Virus record (IMG/VR): IMGVR_UViG_3300047471_000403
Span: 1 to 63,663 of that record
Origin: a virus
Direction: 5' to 3' (one strand)
DNA length: 63,663 nt
A program made the position numbers and the translations under genes. The notes below the pieces were generated by a model. That model searched no databases, was not told the origin of the DNA, and was given only the letters and a program-made list of their open reading frames with translations. Position 1 is the first letter of the stretch, and every line of letters begins with the position of its first letter. Of the stretch, positions 15,670 to 25,287 are shown piece after piece.

Positions 15670-16734
15670 ATGGCGGTCAAACGCGCAGACGGGATCGGGC
15701 ATTTCACATCCTCATCGGACTGGTCCGCGAAAGGCCACAACGTCGGGGGCGGCAATGTGACGTGGTCGCCAACCGGCGGGCGCGGCGGGCGAGGCGGGTT
15801 CACGATCGGGCTAAACACGATCGTCCACTACGTGCTGCCGGTGGCGCAGGTGACGACGTACCACCACTTTGCATTCAATGCGGCGTCTCGGTCAGGTCAG
15901 CCGGGGCTCTGCGAGTTCCGGAACGCGAGCTGCACGCAGATCATCATCAAAGGCAACGAGGTGGGCCAACTCGTCGTCTACCGCGCGGACAGCCTGTTCG
16001 GGCAAAACTCATTCACGTTGACCGGCGCGGTGACCCTTGGCGCGACGGCCCCAGGCGTCTACTACGCGGGCGTCGACCATCAGATGCAGGTGAAATGCAC
16101 GATCAGCAACACCGTCGGGGAAGTCACGATCCTCGTGGACGGGGCACAGGTCCTCAGCCTGACTAACCAAGACACCTACAATGGCACGGGCAACGCGGAA
16201 ACGGCGCAGGTCGGGTTCACGGACTCGAATGGAGTGGCGTCGAACACATATAGCGACGTGCTCGTGGACGACGCGAAGTTGTGGGGCGATGTGGCCGTCT
16301 TTGAAATTGTGAGCCCGATCGACGGCGACGAACTGCAATGGGCCCGATCGACCGGCGCCGGGACGTGGTCATCGCACATCAACGCCAACCCGCAGACGGG
16401 CGACACGAAATACCTGCGGAGCACGGCGAACGGCGAGCGGAATTGTCATTTCTTCCCGAACATCGACGCGGCGGGCGGCACGATCATCTGTATTAAGGCG
16501 ACGATGTGCCATCGCAAAGAGGACCCCGCGTACGGCGCGGTCAAGATCTACAGCAGAAGCGATGACGACATCGACCATGACACCGAGACGCAGATCAGCA
16601 CGGAGTCCTACCACTTCTCGGAGCGCATTTTCGAGACGGACCCGAAGGACGGTGTCTCGTTCGCGTCACTGGCGAGCGCCGCCGCGGAGGCGCGGGTCGA
16701 TGCGACGCAGTTCGGCCTCCTGAACGTCTCGTGA
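15670..16734 (+). CDS. Beta-sandwich structural protein (354 aa)
   Basis: The sequence has a LamG/concanavalin-like jelly-roll pattern in residues 1-215 (FTSSSDWSAKG, VYRADSLFGQNSF, YAGVDHQMQVKCTI, VTILVDGAQVL, SDVLVDDAKLWGD). A second domain (215-330) contains DTKYLRS and IKATMCHRKEDPAYGAVKIY and is typical of a further beta domain. Proteins of this type are commonly placed among phage tail or head-decoration genes. No enzyme motif. Ends four bases before the next start. Confidence 0.68.
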   Translation: MAVKRADGIGHFTSSSDWSAKGHNVGGGNVTWSPTGGRGGRGGFTIGLNTIVHYVLPVAQVTTYHHFAFNAASRSGQPGLCEFRNASCTQIIIKGNEVGQLVVYRADSLFGQNSFTLTGAVTLGATAPGVYYAGVDHQMQVKCTISNTVGEVTILVDGAQVLSLTNQDTYNGTGNAETAQVGFTDSNGVASNTYSDVLVDDAKLWGDVAVFEIVSPIDGDELQWARSTGAGTWSSHINANPQTGDTKYLRSTANGERNCHFFPNIDAAGGTIICIKATMCHRKEDPAYGAVKIYSRSDDDIDHDTETQISTESYHFSERIFETDPKDGVSFASLASAAAEARVDATQFGLLNVS

Positions 16735-16737
16735 TGT

Positions 16738-17769
16738 ATGAGTTTTATTCGCGTACAAGCGGGCGCGCACGGCTCAGCGGGGACGACCTTCAACTTGCCG
16801 GCGATGGGCGCGATCCCGACGGCCGGCAACATGATCGTCCTGTTGCTGTCGTGGAGTTCCGGTACCTCTGGCATTCCGGCGATCACCGACGATACGGGCG
16901 GCCTGCTGACGTGGAACGTGGCCGTGTCCAGTCCATACAACACCGGGTCGCGGGCGGGCATCGCCTACGCGTACAACATCCCGACGCTCTCCGCTATTCC
17001 CACGATCACGGCGACGCGGGCGAGTACCACCATCGGCGGCTCGGCGGAAGAGTGGTCGGGGTTCGGCAGCAACGATCCCTTGAGCGCCACGGCCTCGCGA
17101 TCGATGGTCAACACCGCCAACCCGACGACCAACACGACGGGGGCGGTGGGCGAGCTGGACGCGGTCGTCTTTGCGGTGATGCAGGAGGCGCTCGTCAACG
17201 CCAACTCGGTCACCGTGGAAACCGTCGTTCCCCCGTGGACGGAGATCTGGGACGCCTCGATCGTCAGTCTCAAAGGGGAGGCCGACTACAAGATCGTCAC
17301 GGCTGGCGGGACGCAGATCTGCCGCTGGGTCCTCGGGAACAACAGCGATACGGTGGCATGTATTGCGGCGTTTGTCTCTGGCAACACGCCGACGGCTGGC
17401 GTGCGGGCGAACCAACTCGTGCAGTCCGTGGCGACGGTGCAAGCGCCCTCACCGCTGAGGTTCAACCAAGAAACACAGTCGGCCGTCATTCAAGCGCTCC
17501 CGGTTCTGAAGTGGAACCAAGTCGTGCTGACGTTCGTGGTGGCGATCCCGAACCGCTGTCCACCAGAGACGTTACCGAATATCTCGGGCGTCGATGCAGG
17601 CGGGCCCGCGCTGCTCGAGGCGACCGTGACGCCGCCCGTGTGCGACGATCCGGGTTCGATGCCGGCGATCACAGCCGGTGGCGCGGCGGCCCTCCCGATC
17701 AGTGTGGAGACAACGACGCCAGCGCCGTGCGATACGGGCGCGATCGAATTGGGCCCGTTTGAGGACTAA
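16738..17769 (+). CDS. Beta-rich structural protein (343 aa)
   Basis: ATG 16738 follows the previous stop; a GTG-initiated frame in another phase over the same bases is a shadow (poor codon pattern, R/G-rich). The protein is T/A/G/V-rich, with alternating strands (MIVLLLSWSSGTSG, EEWSGFGSNDPLSA) and resembles the first half of the 13392 protein in style, including an AMGAIPTAGNM element like its AVALGTPTAGST. The C-terminal 60 residues carry cysteines and prolines, probably an extended stalk. Putative virion decoration. Confidence 0.65.
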   Translation: MSFIRVQAGAHGSAGTTFNLPAMGAIPTAGNMIVLLLSWSSGTSGIPAITDDTGGLLTWNVAVSSPYNTGSRAGIAYAYNIPTLSAIPTITATRASTTIGGSAEEWSGFGSNDPLSATASRSMVNTANPTTNTTGAVGELDAVVFAVMQEALVNANSVTVETVVPPWTEIWDASIVSLKGEADYKIVTAGGTQICRWVLGNNSDTVACIAAFVSGNTPTAGVRANQLVQSVATVQAPSPLRFNQETQSAVIQALPVLKWNQVVLTFVVAIPNRCPPETLPNISGVDAGGPALLEATVTPPVCDDPGSMPAITAGGAAALPISVETTTPAPCDTGAIELGPFED

Positions 17770-17773
17770 CCCT

Positions 17774-18223
17774 ATGCCGTACTACGCCGTCGTCGTGAAC
17801 GATGCCCAACGGGCGCACGAGCGAGAAATTTACCGGAACGTGGAACATAACGTCGCGGTACATGGAGAGCGCCACCGAGTTCAGGTCGAGCGGGCGGTCC
17901 GCGCGCGCTATCAGCACGGCCCGCGGCCGGCCGGCACGCTGCATTGTCACGGTGAGCGTGGCTGTCCCGATGGAGCGTCGTGGTGTGAGCACTGCGGCGA
18001 CCCGGCGCACGTGGAGGCGTGCCTCGCCGCCGGGCATTGTGAAGCGTGCGTACGGTTGCGCCACGGCGCGGTCGCCCATCCGGCGGTCCTCGAGGCGAAC
18101 GGCTACACCCTCGTGGAAGTGGGCATCGAGGCGCTCGAGCCGCACCCGGTGGATGTGGGCCAGGTGCGCGTGAACCCGTCACATATCTGGGACGCGACCG
18201 CTCGCGCGTTTGTGAAGGGGTAG
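17774..18223 (+). CDS. Histidine/cysteine-rich zinc-finger-like protein (149 aa)
   Basis: ATG 17774; the frame is open to the left only as shadow. Residues about 55-95 hold eight cysteines and several histidines (CHGERGC, CEHCGDPAHVEAC, GHCEAC), suggesting a two-metal finger. The C-terminal 50 residues include NPSHIWDATARAFV, a short phage structural tail motif. Unknown role amid beta-rich structural genes. Confidence 0.68.
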   Translation: MPYYAVVVNDAQRAHEREIYRNVEHNVAVHGERHRVQVERAVRARYQHGPRPAGTLHCHGERGCPDGASWCEHCGDPAHVEACLAAGHCEACVRLRHGAVAHPAVLEANGYTLVEVGIEALEPHPVDVGQVRVNPSHIWDATARAFVKG

Positions 18224-18225
18224 GA

Positions 18226-19131
18226 GTGGCGTTCTATCCGGTCAATGCGACGGGCCTTAACTACGTGGCCTATCCGCCGGGGCCCACAGCCACCGGGACG
18301 GATACGACCTCAAGCGGCAGCGCGAACACGAAGGGCGCGTACGTCCAACTCTCGGCGTCGTCGTCGTTTGCGTCGAATTGGGCTCACGTCGTGTTTCATG
18401 GGGCGACGACTGGTGTTGCGGCGCTGCGGCATCTGGTCGATATTGCCACCGGAGCGGGCGGGGCAGAGGTGGACGTGCTGCCGAACCTCGCCACGGATAT
18501 GGCGTCGGCGGCGGGGTCGTCGGTGCAGCTCGGCGGGCTCTATGGCCTGCCGCTCGCTATTGCGATCAGTACCCGCATCGCGGCGCGGAACCAGTCGTCA
18601 GGCACGTCGCGGTCTGTCGTCGTGAGTGTGGAGGTTCGAGCGGCCGGGTCGATGCCTGGGATCACAACGTTCACGAACCACGGGTCGGACACGAGCACGA
18701 GCGGTGGGCTGTCGCTTGATCCTGGCGGCACGGCGAACACGAAGGGCAGCTACACGCAGCTCACCGCGAGCCTCGCCGCGGTGGCACAGTTTCTCTTGAT
18801 GATGGCGACGCACAACGCGAGTTCGACGAGTGGCGCGTCGTCGACGTGGGCGATGGACATCGCGACGGGTGCGGGCGGATCGGAAGTGGTTTTAGTGTCC
18901 GATATGCGGTTCATCTGGCCGTTCTCCACCAACGCGTACATTATGACGCCGCGTAGTCAGGGCGTCGGCACCTACATCGCCGCGAGCACGCGCGTCGCGC
19001 TGCGGGTTTCGTGTAGCACGAACACCGCGACGTTGCGACTCGTCCATGTGGCCGCGCTCTACGGGACGGCGTCCGCGGAAAGTGGCGGCGGGGCTGGTGT
19101 ACAGGGCTCGCGCATTTATTCGGGGTTCTAA
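18226..19131 (+). CDS. Tandem-repeat beta structural protein (301 aa)
   Basis: GTG 18226 follows GGAG. The protein contains two copies of one domain. Copy 1 (residues about 20-140) has GSANTKGAYVQL and LVDIATGAGGAEVDVL; copy 2 (about 170-290) has GTANTKGSYTQL and AMDIATGAGGSEVVLV. Both are A/S/T/G-rich and beta-like. This points to an internal duplication in a tail or decoration protein. No catalytic residues visible. Confidence 0.7.
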   Translation: MAFYPVNATGLNYVAYPPGPTATGTDTTSSGSANTKGAYVQLSASSSFASNWAHVVFHGATTGVAALRHLVDIATGAGGAEVDVLPNLATDMASAAGSSVQLGGLYGLPLAIAISTRIAARNQSSGTSRSVVVSVEVRAAGSMPGITTFTNHGSDTSTSGGLSLDPGGTANTKGSYTQLTASLAAVAQFLLMMATHNASSTSGASSTWAMDIATGAGGSEVVLVSDMRFIWPFSTNAYIMTPRSQGVGTYIAASTRVALRVSCSTNTATLRLVHVAALYGTASAESGGGAGVQGSRIYSGF

Positions 19132-19811
19132 TGACACGCATCCCTAAAGCTGTTGCGATCCGCGTCGCGCTCAAAGCGTACGACTCCACCGATCACATCA
19201 CAGCCAAGACAGGTCTGACGCTGGCGATCGTGATCAGTCTCAACGGCGCCGCGTTTGGGAACCCCCACATTGGCGCCACGAATGCGACGGCGATCGGCAA
19301 CGGCTGGTACTATGTCGACCTCGACACGACCGACACTGGCACTGAGGGTCCGTTGATCGTGCGTGGGACTGCGGCAGGCGCCGACGACGTCGAGACGCGG
19401 TACCAGGTCGTGAAGGCGACCAATGGCGGCTGGACCGGCATCCCTGATGCCGCGGCCGATGCCCCCGGCGGCCTCCCGATCAGCGATGCGGGCGGGCTCG
19501 ACCTCGACACCAACTTCTCGACGCTGGCGTCGGGCGAGCTGAGTATTCTGAACCGGCTGTCCACGATCGTCACGAAGACCGGGACGGTGTCGGCCGACGC
19601 CGGGAATACTGCGCTGACGTTCAAAACGAGCCTCACGGAAGCGGTCGACGACTACTACAAGGACTGTCTCATTAAGATCACGAGCGGAACGTTGAAAGAA
19701 CAGGTGAAGAAGATCCGGGCCTACAACGGCACCACGAAGTTTGTCACCGTGACGGGCGGGTTTACCTCGGCGCCTGTGGCCGCGGACGCCTTTGAGATCG
19801 TGAACGACTAA
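19131..19811 (+). CDS. Tail appendage / baseplate-like protein (226 aa)
   Basis: The N-terminal 85 residues follow the pattern of phage fibre-associated domains: AIRVALKAYDSTDHITAKTG, then NGWYYVDLDTTDTGTEG and GADDVETRYQVV. This Ig-like module occurs in BppU-like and tail appendage proteins. Residues 140-226 form a separate beta domain (SLTEAVDDYYKDCLIKITSG, TSAPVAADAFEIV). Likely part of the tail periphery. ATG overlaps the upstream TAA by one base. Confidence 0.6.
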   Translation: MTRIPKAVAIRVALKAYDSTDHITAKTGLTLAIVISLNGAAFGNPHIGATNATAIGNGWYYVDLDTTDTGTEGPLIVRGTAAGADDVETRYQVVKATNGGWTGIPDAAADAPGGLPISDAGGLDLDTNFSTLASGELSILNRLSTIVTKTGTVSADAGNTALTFKTSLTEAVDDYYKDCLIKITSGTLKEQVKKIRAYNGTTKFVTVTGGFTSAPVAADAFEIVND

Positions 19812-20482
19812 TGAGCCGGCTCCTGTTCGACTTCTTCGACCGTTACTCCACGTTGACCCGTGACGGCACGTTCGTGGTCCCGTCGACCGACTGGACGCGG
19901 GCGACGTGGACGTTTCTTGATGTCGCGTCGATCGTGGCCGGCGAGGACTTCACGGTGTGGGAACTGCGGTCGGCTGACACCCGGACGGCCGCGCGCCTCT
20001 TCACCTCGTTGGTCGCGAGCGTGCTGACGTTGCAGCTCGAGGCACGGCTCAACGGCGTGATCGTGGCCTCAGTCTCGACGCCCTTCGAGGCGGAGAGCTG
20101 GTTTATGGTGACGCCGCGCTACACGGCTTCGACCCATACACTCGACGTGTACCTCGACGACGCTTTGGCGGTGACCGGCACGATGGACCTGTCGGCGTTC
20201 CCGGTCCTGGCGGTGGACTCACTGCTGCAAGGCACCTTACCCTCCGAGATCACCATCCGCGGGTGTCGGGATCGGTGGTGGCAACAGGCGTTGAGTGAAA
20301 CGGCGATCGGGTTCGAGTTTGAGTCGACGCGCGCGGTGGTACAGAACGCCCTCTTGGCGGATACGCCCTTGACGGGCCCAGCGGACCTATCGGATGCCAG
20401 CGGAAACGGGCACAATTGGACGCTGGCCGGCACCGCGTTCGGGGTTGCGGGCCCTGGCCCAGCGATCGGGGGAGTGGCATGA
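19811..20482 (+). CDS. Lectin-like (LamG/ConA) structural protein (223 aa)
   Basis: Start ATG 19811 overlaps the preceding stop. The strand pattern FTVWELRSADTRTAARLF, LQLEARLNGVIVAS, SWFMVTPRYTASTHTLDVYL and an Asp/Asn-rich C-terminus (DLSDASGNGHNWTLAG) is characteristic of concanavalin A-like folds, the last being a common LamG-type ending. Probably a carbohydrate-binding virion component. Confidence 0.65.
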   Translation: MSRLLFDFFDRYSTLTRDGTFVVPSTDWTRATWTFLDVASIVAGEDFTVWELRSADTRTAARLFTSLVASVLTLQLEARLNGVIVASVSTPFEAESWFMVTPRYTASTHTLDVYLDDALAVTGTMDLSAFPVLAVDSLLQGTLPSEITIRGCRDRWWQQALSETAIGFEFESTRAVVQNALLADTPLTGPADLSDASGNGHNWTLAGTAFGVAGPGPAIGGVA

Positions 20483-21825
20483 TCCGGTCAGGGATCTCGA
20501 CGCCGCAGCGCGTCATCATCACCGGCACACAGTTTCCGACCGGGGCGCGGGTGCTGATCACGGCCCCCACCTGCGACGACGCCATCCTGGTGACGCCAGA
20601 CAGCGTGACGGCCACAACGATCGCCTTTTCGTTCGTGTTCTTCACCGCCGGGTCCTACACCATCGAAGTCACGGATGCGACGGGACTCTGCGACACGTGC
20701 CCCTCGCCGCCGTTCACGCTGACGACCACGCCGGTTCCGTGTCCGGACATTCGAGCGTTCAAGACGTTCGGGCAACTACTCGACGAAACGCAGCACCTGC
20801 TCGGCGACGACGACGGGGTGATCTGGACCCGCGCGCAGGTGCTCGTCGACGTGCAGGACGGCTACCAGCAGATCGCCAACAAACTGCCGGTGTTTTGGGA
20901 CGCCGTCTATCTCGAGAACCTGCCGCGGGGCTTCAGCGTCACGCAGCCGTGGGAACTCGAGCATCTGCAGGCGTCGGGAGGCTTCAACTATGGGGTGGCG
21001 AATTTCACGGCGGAGTTTGAACGCCGCGCGGGCCAAAGTCTCGGCTGGGACGAACGTGATCGTTACGGCCCCGGCAACCATACATCTCCGTTCGAGGCCA
21101 CTGATGGTCTACTTGCCAGAGCCCACGCGAGTACAGATATCCCTGCCGTCGCGGAAGTCCCGGACACGGTCACGTCGCTGGACCGGGTGACGTGGGACGG
21201 CCGCGGGCTGGACGTGCTCGAGCCCCGGTCGTTCCAACTGCTCGACAGCCGCTACGAGATCACCAAGGGCGAGGTGTACGCCTACATGTGGCAGAAGGAC
21301 GGCCTTCGGACGCTGCGAAAGGTCCGCGTGCCGGCGGCGCAGTGCGAGAGCTACACCGTGAACGGCTCCTGGGGCATCATGCGAACGCCCGCGGACCTCT
21401 CGAGCGACGTGCCGACGGGCACATGGGGCGTCCCGCGCATCGTCGAAAGCCAACACGCGCTCGGCCCGGAGGGCTTCGGCTTGCCGCGCCGGTACTACAA
21501 GGAACAGAAGAACGTCCGCGTGGAGCACTTCCGGCAGGGCCGTCGTTATGTGAACGACCTGACGGTCTGCGAGCTCCCGCCGCGCTACGCGACCTACCTG
21601 CGGGACTACGCGCTCTCGAGAGCCTACGCGGTGCCGGGACCGGGGTTCGACCTCGACCTCTCGAAACACTACGAGCTGCGGTGGAAGCGGGATCTGGCGC
21701 GCGTCGAGCGGCGGACGCAGACGGTCGATACAGAGCACGTATACGTGATGGGCGCCGGCCGGCCGAACCTCGTCGGGCCGCCCCGTCCGAAATACCCGTG
21801 GCAGTACGGCTCGCGGGTGAGGTGA
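20479..21825 (+). CDS. Tail adaptor-like protein with N-terminal Ig/IPT domain (448 aa)
   Basis: ATG 20479 in an ATGA overlap. Residues 1-88 look like an IPT/TIG Ig-like domain (QRVIITGTQFPTGARVLIT, TIAFSFVFFTAGSYTIEVTD). From about residue 95 the protein has a connector-like pattern: TFGQLLDETQHLLGDDD, DVQDGYQQIANKLPVFWD, ENLPRGFSVTQPWELE, and later RYATYLRDYALSRAYAVPGPG with a long helix. This second part resembles adaptor proteins between portal and nozzle. The fusion of an Ig-like domain to such an adaptor is notable. Confidence 0.55.
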   Translation: MIRSGISTPQRVIITGTQFPTGARVLITAPTCDDAILVTPDSVTATTIAFSFVFFTAGSYTIEVTDATGLCDTCPSPPFTLTTTPVPCPDIRAFKTFGQLLDETQHLLGDDDGVIWTRAQVLVDVQDGYQQIANKLPVFWDAVYLENLPRGFSVTQPWELEHLQASGGFNYGVANFTAEFERRAGQSLGWDERDRYGPGNHTSPFEATDGLLARAHASTDIPAVAEVPDTVTSLDRVTWDGRGLDVLEPRSFQLLDSRYEITKGEVYAYMWQKDGLRTLRKVRVPAAQCESYTVNGSWGIMRTPADLSSDVPTGTWGVPRIVESQHALGPEGFGLPRRYYKEQKNVRVEHFRQGRRYVNDLTVCELPPRYATYLRDYALSRAYAVPGPGFDLDLSKHYELRWKRDLARVERRTQTVDTEHVYVMGAGRPNLVGPPRPKYPWQYGSRVR

Positions 21826-21829
21826 GCAC

Positions 21830-22123
21830 ATGGCAGTGACCTACGAGAAGATCGTCGCGGAAGATCTCGATGTCGGAACGGGCACGGTCGTGCGCCACAT
21901 GCCAGGCGGCGGGACGGCGAACGCGCAGCAGGTGAACATCGGGTCCTTCGCTGACCCCGGTGTCACCGTGGCGGCGATCGGGCTCGCCAGCGACCATCCG
22001 GGGCAGCTCCGCGTGGTTAGCGACCTCACGACCACCACGACGGGGATCGCGGCGGTCGGCGGTGGCGCGAACCGTGGCGTGGTGTTCTCGAACGGCACGA
22101 CCTGGAAAGTGGTGATGGCGTAA
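21830..22123 (+). CDS. Small beta structural protein (97 aa)
   Basis: ATG 21830, four bases after the previous stop. The sequence is T/V/G-rich with likely beta strands and ends FSNGTTWKVVMA, a pattern of tail-fibre head-proximal or decoration modules. The stop shares a base with the next ATG. Function unknown. Confidence 0.65.
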   Translation: MAVTYEKIVAEDLDVGTGTVVRHMPGGGTANAQQVNIGSFADPGVTVAAIGLASDHPGQLRVVSDLTTTTTGIAAVGGGANRGVVFSNGTTWKVVMA

Positions 22124-25100
22124 TGGGGTTCGTGGCCCGCGGGCACTTTGACGCCGGCTGGACGCCGAACGTCGATAAGGTCAACGGCCCGCCGAACGCG
22201 CTGCTGCGCGCAGACAACCTGATCCTCGACGAGAAGGGCGTGATCAGCCTGCGGCCGGGGTGGGATCTCCTGAGCACCCTCGGCGGAGACGTGCATTCGC
22301 TGTTCACGACCTACATCGGCGGCACGCGGTATCGGATGGCCGGCGTCTCGAACGCGGTCTATGCGAACGGCGCGTCGATCCAGTCGGCGTTGGCCGGCAC
22401 GAACGACGTGTCCTTCGGCTTTCAACTCGGCCAGATCCTCTTCGCGCGCTCCACGTCGAAATTCAAGTTCGACGGCACCACGGTGCGAAATTGGGGCATC
22501 AACATGAACGGCGCGAAACCGACGGCCACGCCGGTCGCGTCCGACGGCAAGACGTTCGCCACGGGTGCGGAGAACGGCGGGGGGCTCACGCCGCCGGGCC
22601 CGACGTGGTTTGCGGTGGAGAAGGCGGCGCCGAACGGGGTCACACATTGGGGTCCGAACCACTATCAGACGAGCGACCCGCTCTACAGCGCCGTCGGTGC
22701 GGTGCAGCTCGAGTTGGCGCCGACCAAGCGGGCGGTGTACGAGCTGGACTACACCAGCGAAAAGGACTTCACCGCGTACGACACCGGCAGCGTCGGCGAT
22801 GACGAGGACATCGTCGAAATGTGGCTGTGGATGAGCGACCCGAAGCAGATGACCAGCTTCCACCTCGAGTTCACGGCGAACACGGCGTGGTGGGACAAGG
22901 ACATCTTCGTGTCGCCGGACGGCGCGGCCGGCATTCTGCACAACGACGACCCGCACCGCATCCTGCCGGCCCCCGGTCAGACGTTGCCCTCGCTGCCACC
23001 TGGGACGGTGACGGCGACGGATCTCGGGACCGCGGTGCCGCGGCCGGCCGGCCAAGCGCCCGCCACGAAGCTCAGTCACAAGGGACTCGCCAACCCGAAG
23101 GGCGGCTTGGGCTCCGGAGGCAGCTCGTATCCGAACGCCGGCTGGATGCACTTGCAGTGGACGCGCAGTCAGTTCACGCGGCAGATCGTCACCGCGGGGA
23201 AGGGCTGGAACACGATCCGTGGCGTGCGGCTCGTCGTTGAAGCCACGACGGCCGACTTTCTCGCGCGAGCGGACACCATTCGCATCTTCGGCGGCGCGAT
23301 CATCGGTTCGGCGCGGTTCCGTTACCAGTATGTGAACGACAACGGCGTCTATCAGGCGAAGAGTGCGATGTCGCCGGCCTCCGATCAGGTGACGTTCGAC
23401 CATCAGGCGGCGCAGGTGTCGATCCCGTCGGACGCCCAGCGGGACTCACAAGTCAACCAGATCTGGCTGTTTCGGTTCGACGAGCAGACAGGCGCGTACC
23501 TACGGACGCAGGTGAAAACGGGCGTCACGGGGACCGGCGGTTATCTGATCACGGACTCGTTGCGGTCGCGCGACGCGCTCGAGGCGAACATCCAACTCGA
23601 ACTCGACAACGTCGTGCCGCCGAATAACATCATCGGCATTCAGGGCCCGCACTACGACCGCACGCTCGTGCTCACGAGTGGCGGTTTGTTATGCCCCTCG
23701 CGTCGGTTGGACCCTGACGCCTTCTCGGAAGGCCAGAAGATCCAAGTCTGCGGCAGCGACGACACCCCGCTCTGGATCTATAAGGCCGTCACGGAAGTGT
23801 TCATCGGGACGACGAAGGACATCTACCGGCTCGAGGGCACAGGCGCGGAGAACCCGGACGGCTCGATCGACTACACCCTGCGCGGCTTAAACATGGATCA
23901 CGTGCCAGTGAGTGAAGCGGTCGCGCACGAGGGCAACCAGATCGTGTACTTCAGCGATGACGGTTGGCGCGCGTTCGATGGGTCTGGCGGCTCGACGTTG
24001 CTCACGGCCGAGACGAGCCTGCTTTATCGTGGGTACACCCGCTACGGCGTGTCGCCCGTCAATATCGCGACGGGTCGGTTTCGTGCGGTATTGGGCCGCG
24101 GCAAACTGCTGGCCGTAACGGCAGAAGGGGCGTCGACGACCAGTTCTGCCGTGATCTATCGGTACGAATTTGCCTCGGGCCGATGGCTGCGCCACGTGTA
24201 TCCGACCGCACTCCGGTCCCTGTTCCGCGAGCGGGATGGCACCGTGATCGTGGGCACGCTGGGTGGATCAGTGCTGACGCTCGATAGCAGTCCAGCCGGC
24301 GGCGACAGCGGCGCGGCGATCCCCGTGACGTGGTGGACGGTCGCCGATGCGCTCGAGATGCCGTACCAGCGGAAGAAGATCGGCGAAATGACGTGGCGCT
24401 CGGACAGTGGCGGGGTGGCGGAGAGTATCGCGCTGCACCTCAATGGTTCCGACGCGGCGACGGTTTCTGTGGCCGCGGCCAACAACGGCGCGGCCGCGCG
24501 GTCGACGTTCGACGTGGGGAACGACTTTCTCACCGATGGCGTGACGCCAAACCCAAACGCCATTCCGATCCTGCGGCACATGCAATGCCGCGTGACCGGG
24601 TCGTTTCTGACGTACCGGCTCTACGACTTTAGCGTCCAGTTCCGTGAGCGTCCGGTGCCGATCATGGCACGCGTGCCAATGGTGCTGGCGGGTAGCCAGG
24701 GCGTGAAGATCATTTCAGGGTTCATGTTGCGGGCCTGCACGTTGGGGGTCGCCCGTCGCATTACCGCGATCCTCGACGGTGTGGCCGATACTGAGACGTT
24801 CGACATCACCACGAGCGTCGAGGAACCGAAGACGGAACCGTTACTGTTCACGCTGACCGGACGACGGGCCACAGACGTGCAGATCGCCAGTGACGGCGAG
24901 ATCGAGATCGATAGCTGGACAACCATCACGACGCAGGACCAACCACTCGGCGTCAAAATTTGGGACAGTGGGCCCATCCTCGACAACCCACAAGACCTGT
25001 CATGGCTCCGTGGGCTCAAATTCAAAGTGCGGGCGACCGCGGACCTCGTCGTGACGCCGTACTTCGACGGAAACTCGTTCCCGCCGTTGCACATCACGGT

Positions 25101-25287
25101 GACGCCTGACGCAGACACGGTGTACTACATCCAAGTGGGACGCCGGTACGTCGGCTGGCAGCCGCGCATCGTGGTCGAGAGCTGCGACGTGTTCTACCCG
25201 TATTGGGTGCAACCGATCCGCCGGGATAGCGGCGCTCCCTCGCAGAAGTCGAAACCGCGGCAAGGGATGAAGGTGACGGCGCGATGA
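22123..25287 (+). CDS. Probable tail nozzle/tubular protein (1054 aa)
   Basis: The N-terminus GHFDAGWTPNVDKVNGPPNALLRADNL followed by ISLRPGWDLLSTLG is the usual opening of podovirus nozzle and tail tubular B-type proteins, where a strand run of beta-propeller blades builds the tail tip. Propeller-like segments recur (IGTTKDIYRLEGTG, IVYFSDDGWRAFDGSGG, AVIYRYEFASGRWLRHVYP). The extra length compared with T7 or P22 proteins lies in residues 140-360 and the C-terminal 400, both beta-rich insertions. Context between adaptor and fibre-like genes agrees. The assignment to a short-tailed virion depends largely on this gene. Confidence 0.65.
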   Translation: MGFVARGHFDAGWTPNVDKVNGPPNALLRADNLILDEKGVISLRPGWDLLSTLGGDVHSLFTTYIGGTRYRMAGVSNAVYANGASIQSALAGTNDVSFGFQLGQILFARSTSKFKFDGTTVRNWGINMNGAKPTATPVASDGKTFATGAENGGGLTPPGPTWFAVEKAAPNGVTHWGPNHYQTSDPLYSAVGAVQLELAPTKRAVYELDYTSEKDFTAYDTGSVGDDEDIVEMWLWMSDPKQMTSFHLEFTANTAWWDKDIFVSPDGAAGILHNDDPHRILPAPGQTLPSLPPGTVTATDLGTAVPRPAGQAPATKLSHKGLANPKGGLGSGGSSYPNAGWMHLQWTRSQFTRQIVTAGKGWNTIRGVRLVVEATTADFLARADTIRIFGGAIIGSARFRYQYVNDNGVYQAKSAMSPASDQVTFDHQAAQVSIPSDAQRDSQVNQIWLFRFDEQTGAYLRTQVKTGVTGTGGYLITDSLRSRDALEANIQLELDNVVPPNNIIGIQGPHYDRTLVLTSGGLLCPSRRLDPDAFSEGQKIQVCGSDDTPLWIYKAVTEVFIGTTKDIYRLEGTGAENPDGSIDYTLRGLNMDHVPVSEAVAHEGNQIVYFSDDGWRAFDGSGGSTLLTAETSLLYRGYTRYGVSPVNIATGRFRAVLGRGKLLAVTAEGASTTSSAVIYRYEFASGRWLRHVYPTALRSLFRERDGTVIVGTLGGSVLTLDSSPAGGDSGAAIPVTWWTVADALEMPYQRKKIGEMTWRSDSGGVAESIALHLNGSDAATVSVAAANNGAAARSTFDVGNDFLTDGVTPNPNAIPILRHMQCRVTGSFLTYRLYDFSVQFRERPVPIMARVPMVLAGSQGVKIISGFMLRACTLGVARRITAILDGVADTETFDITTSVEEPKTEPLLFTLTGRRATDVQIASDGEIEIDSWTTITTQDQPLGVKIWDSGPILDNPQDLSWLRGLKFKVRATADLVVTPYFDGNSFPPLHITVTPDADTVYYIQVGRRYVGWQPRIVVESCDVFYPYWVQPIRRDSGAPSQKSKPRQGMKVTAR

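Noticed and set aside
16731-17762. Second + strand frame of 343 codons over the 16738 gene
   Set aside because: Same length by chance; D/R/G/H-rich shadow, while the 16738 frame has normal codon third positions and follows the expected junction.
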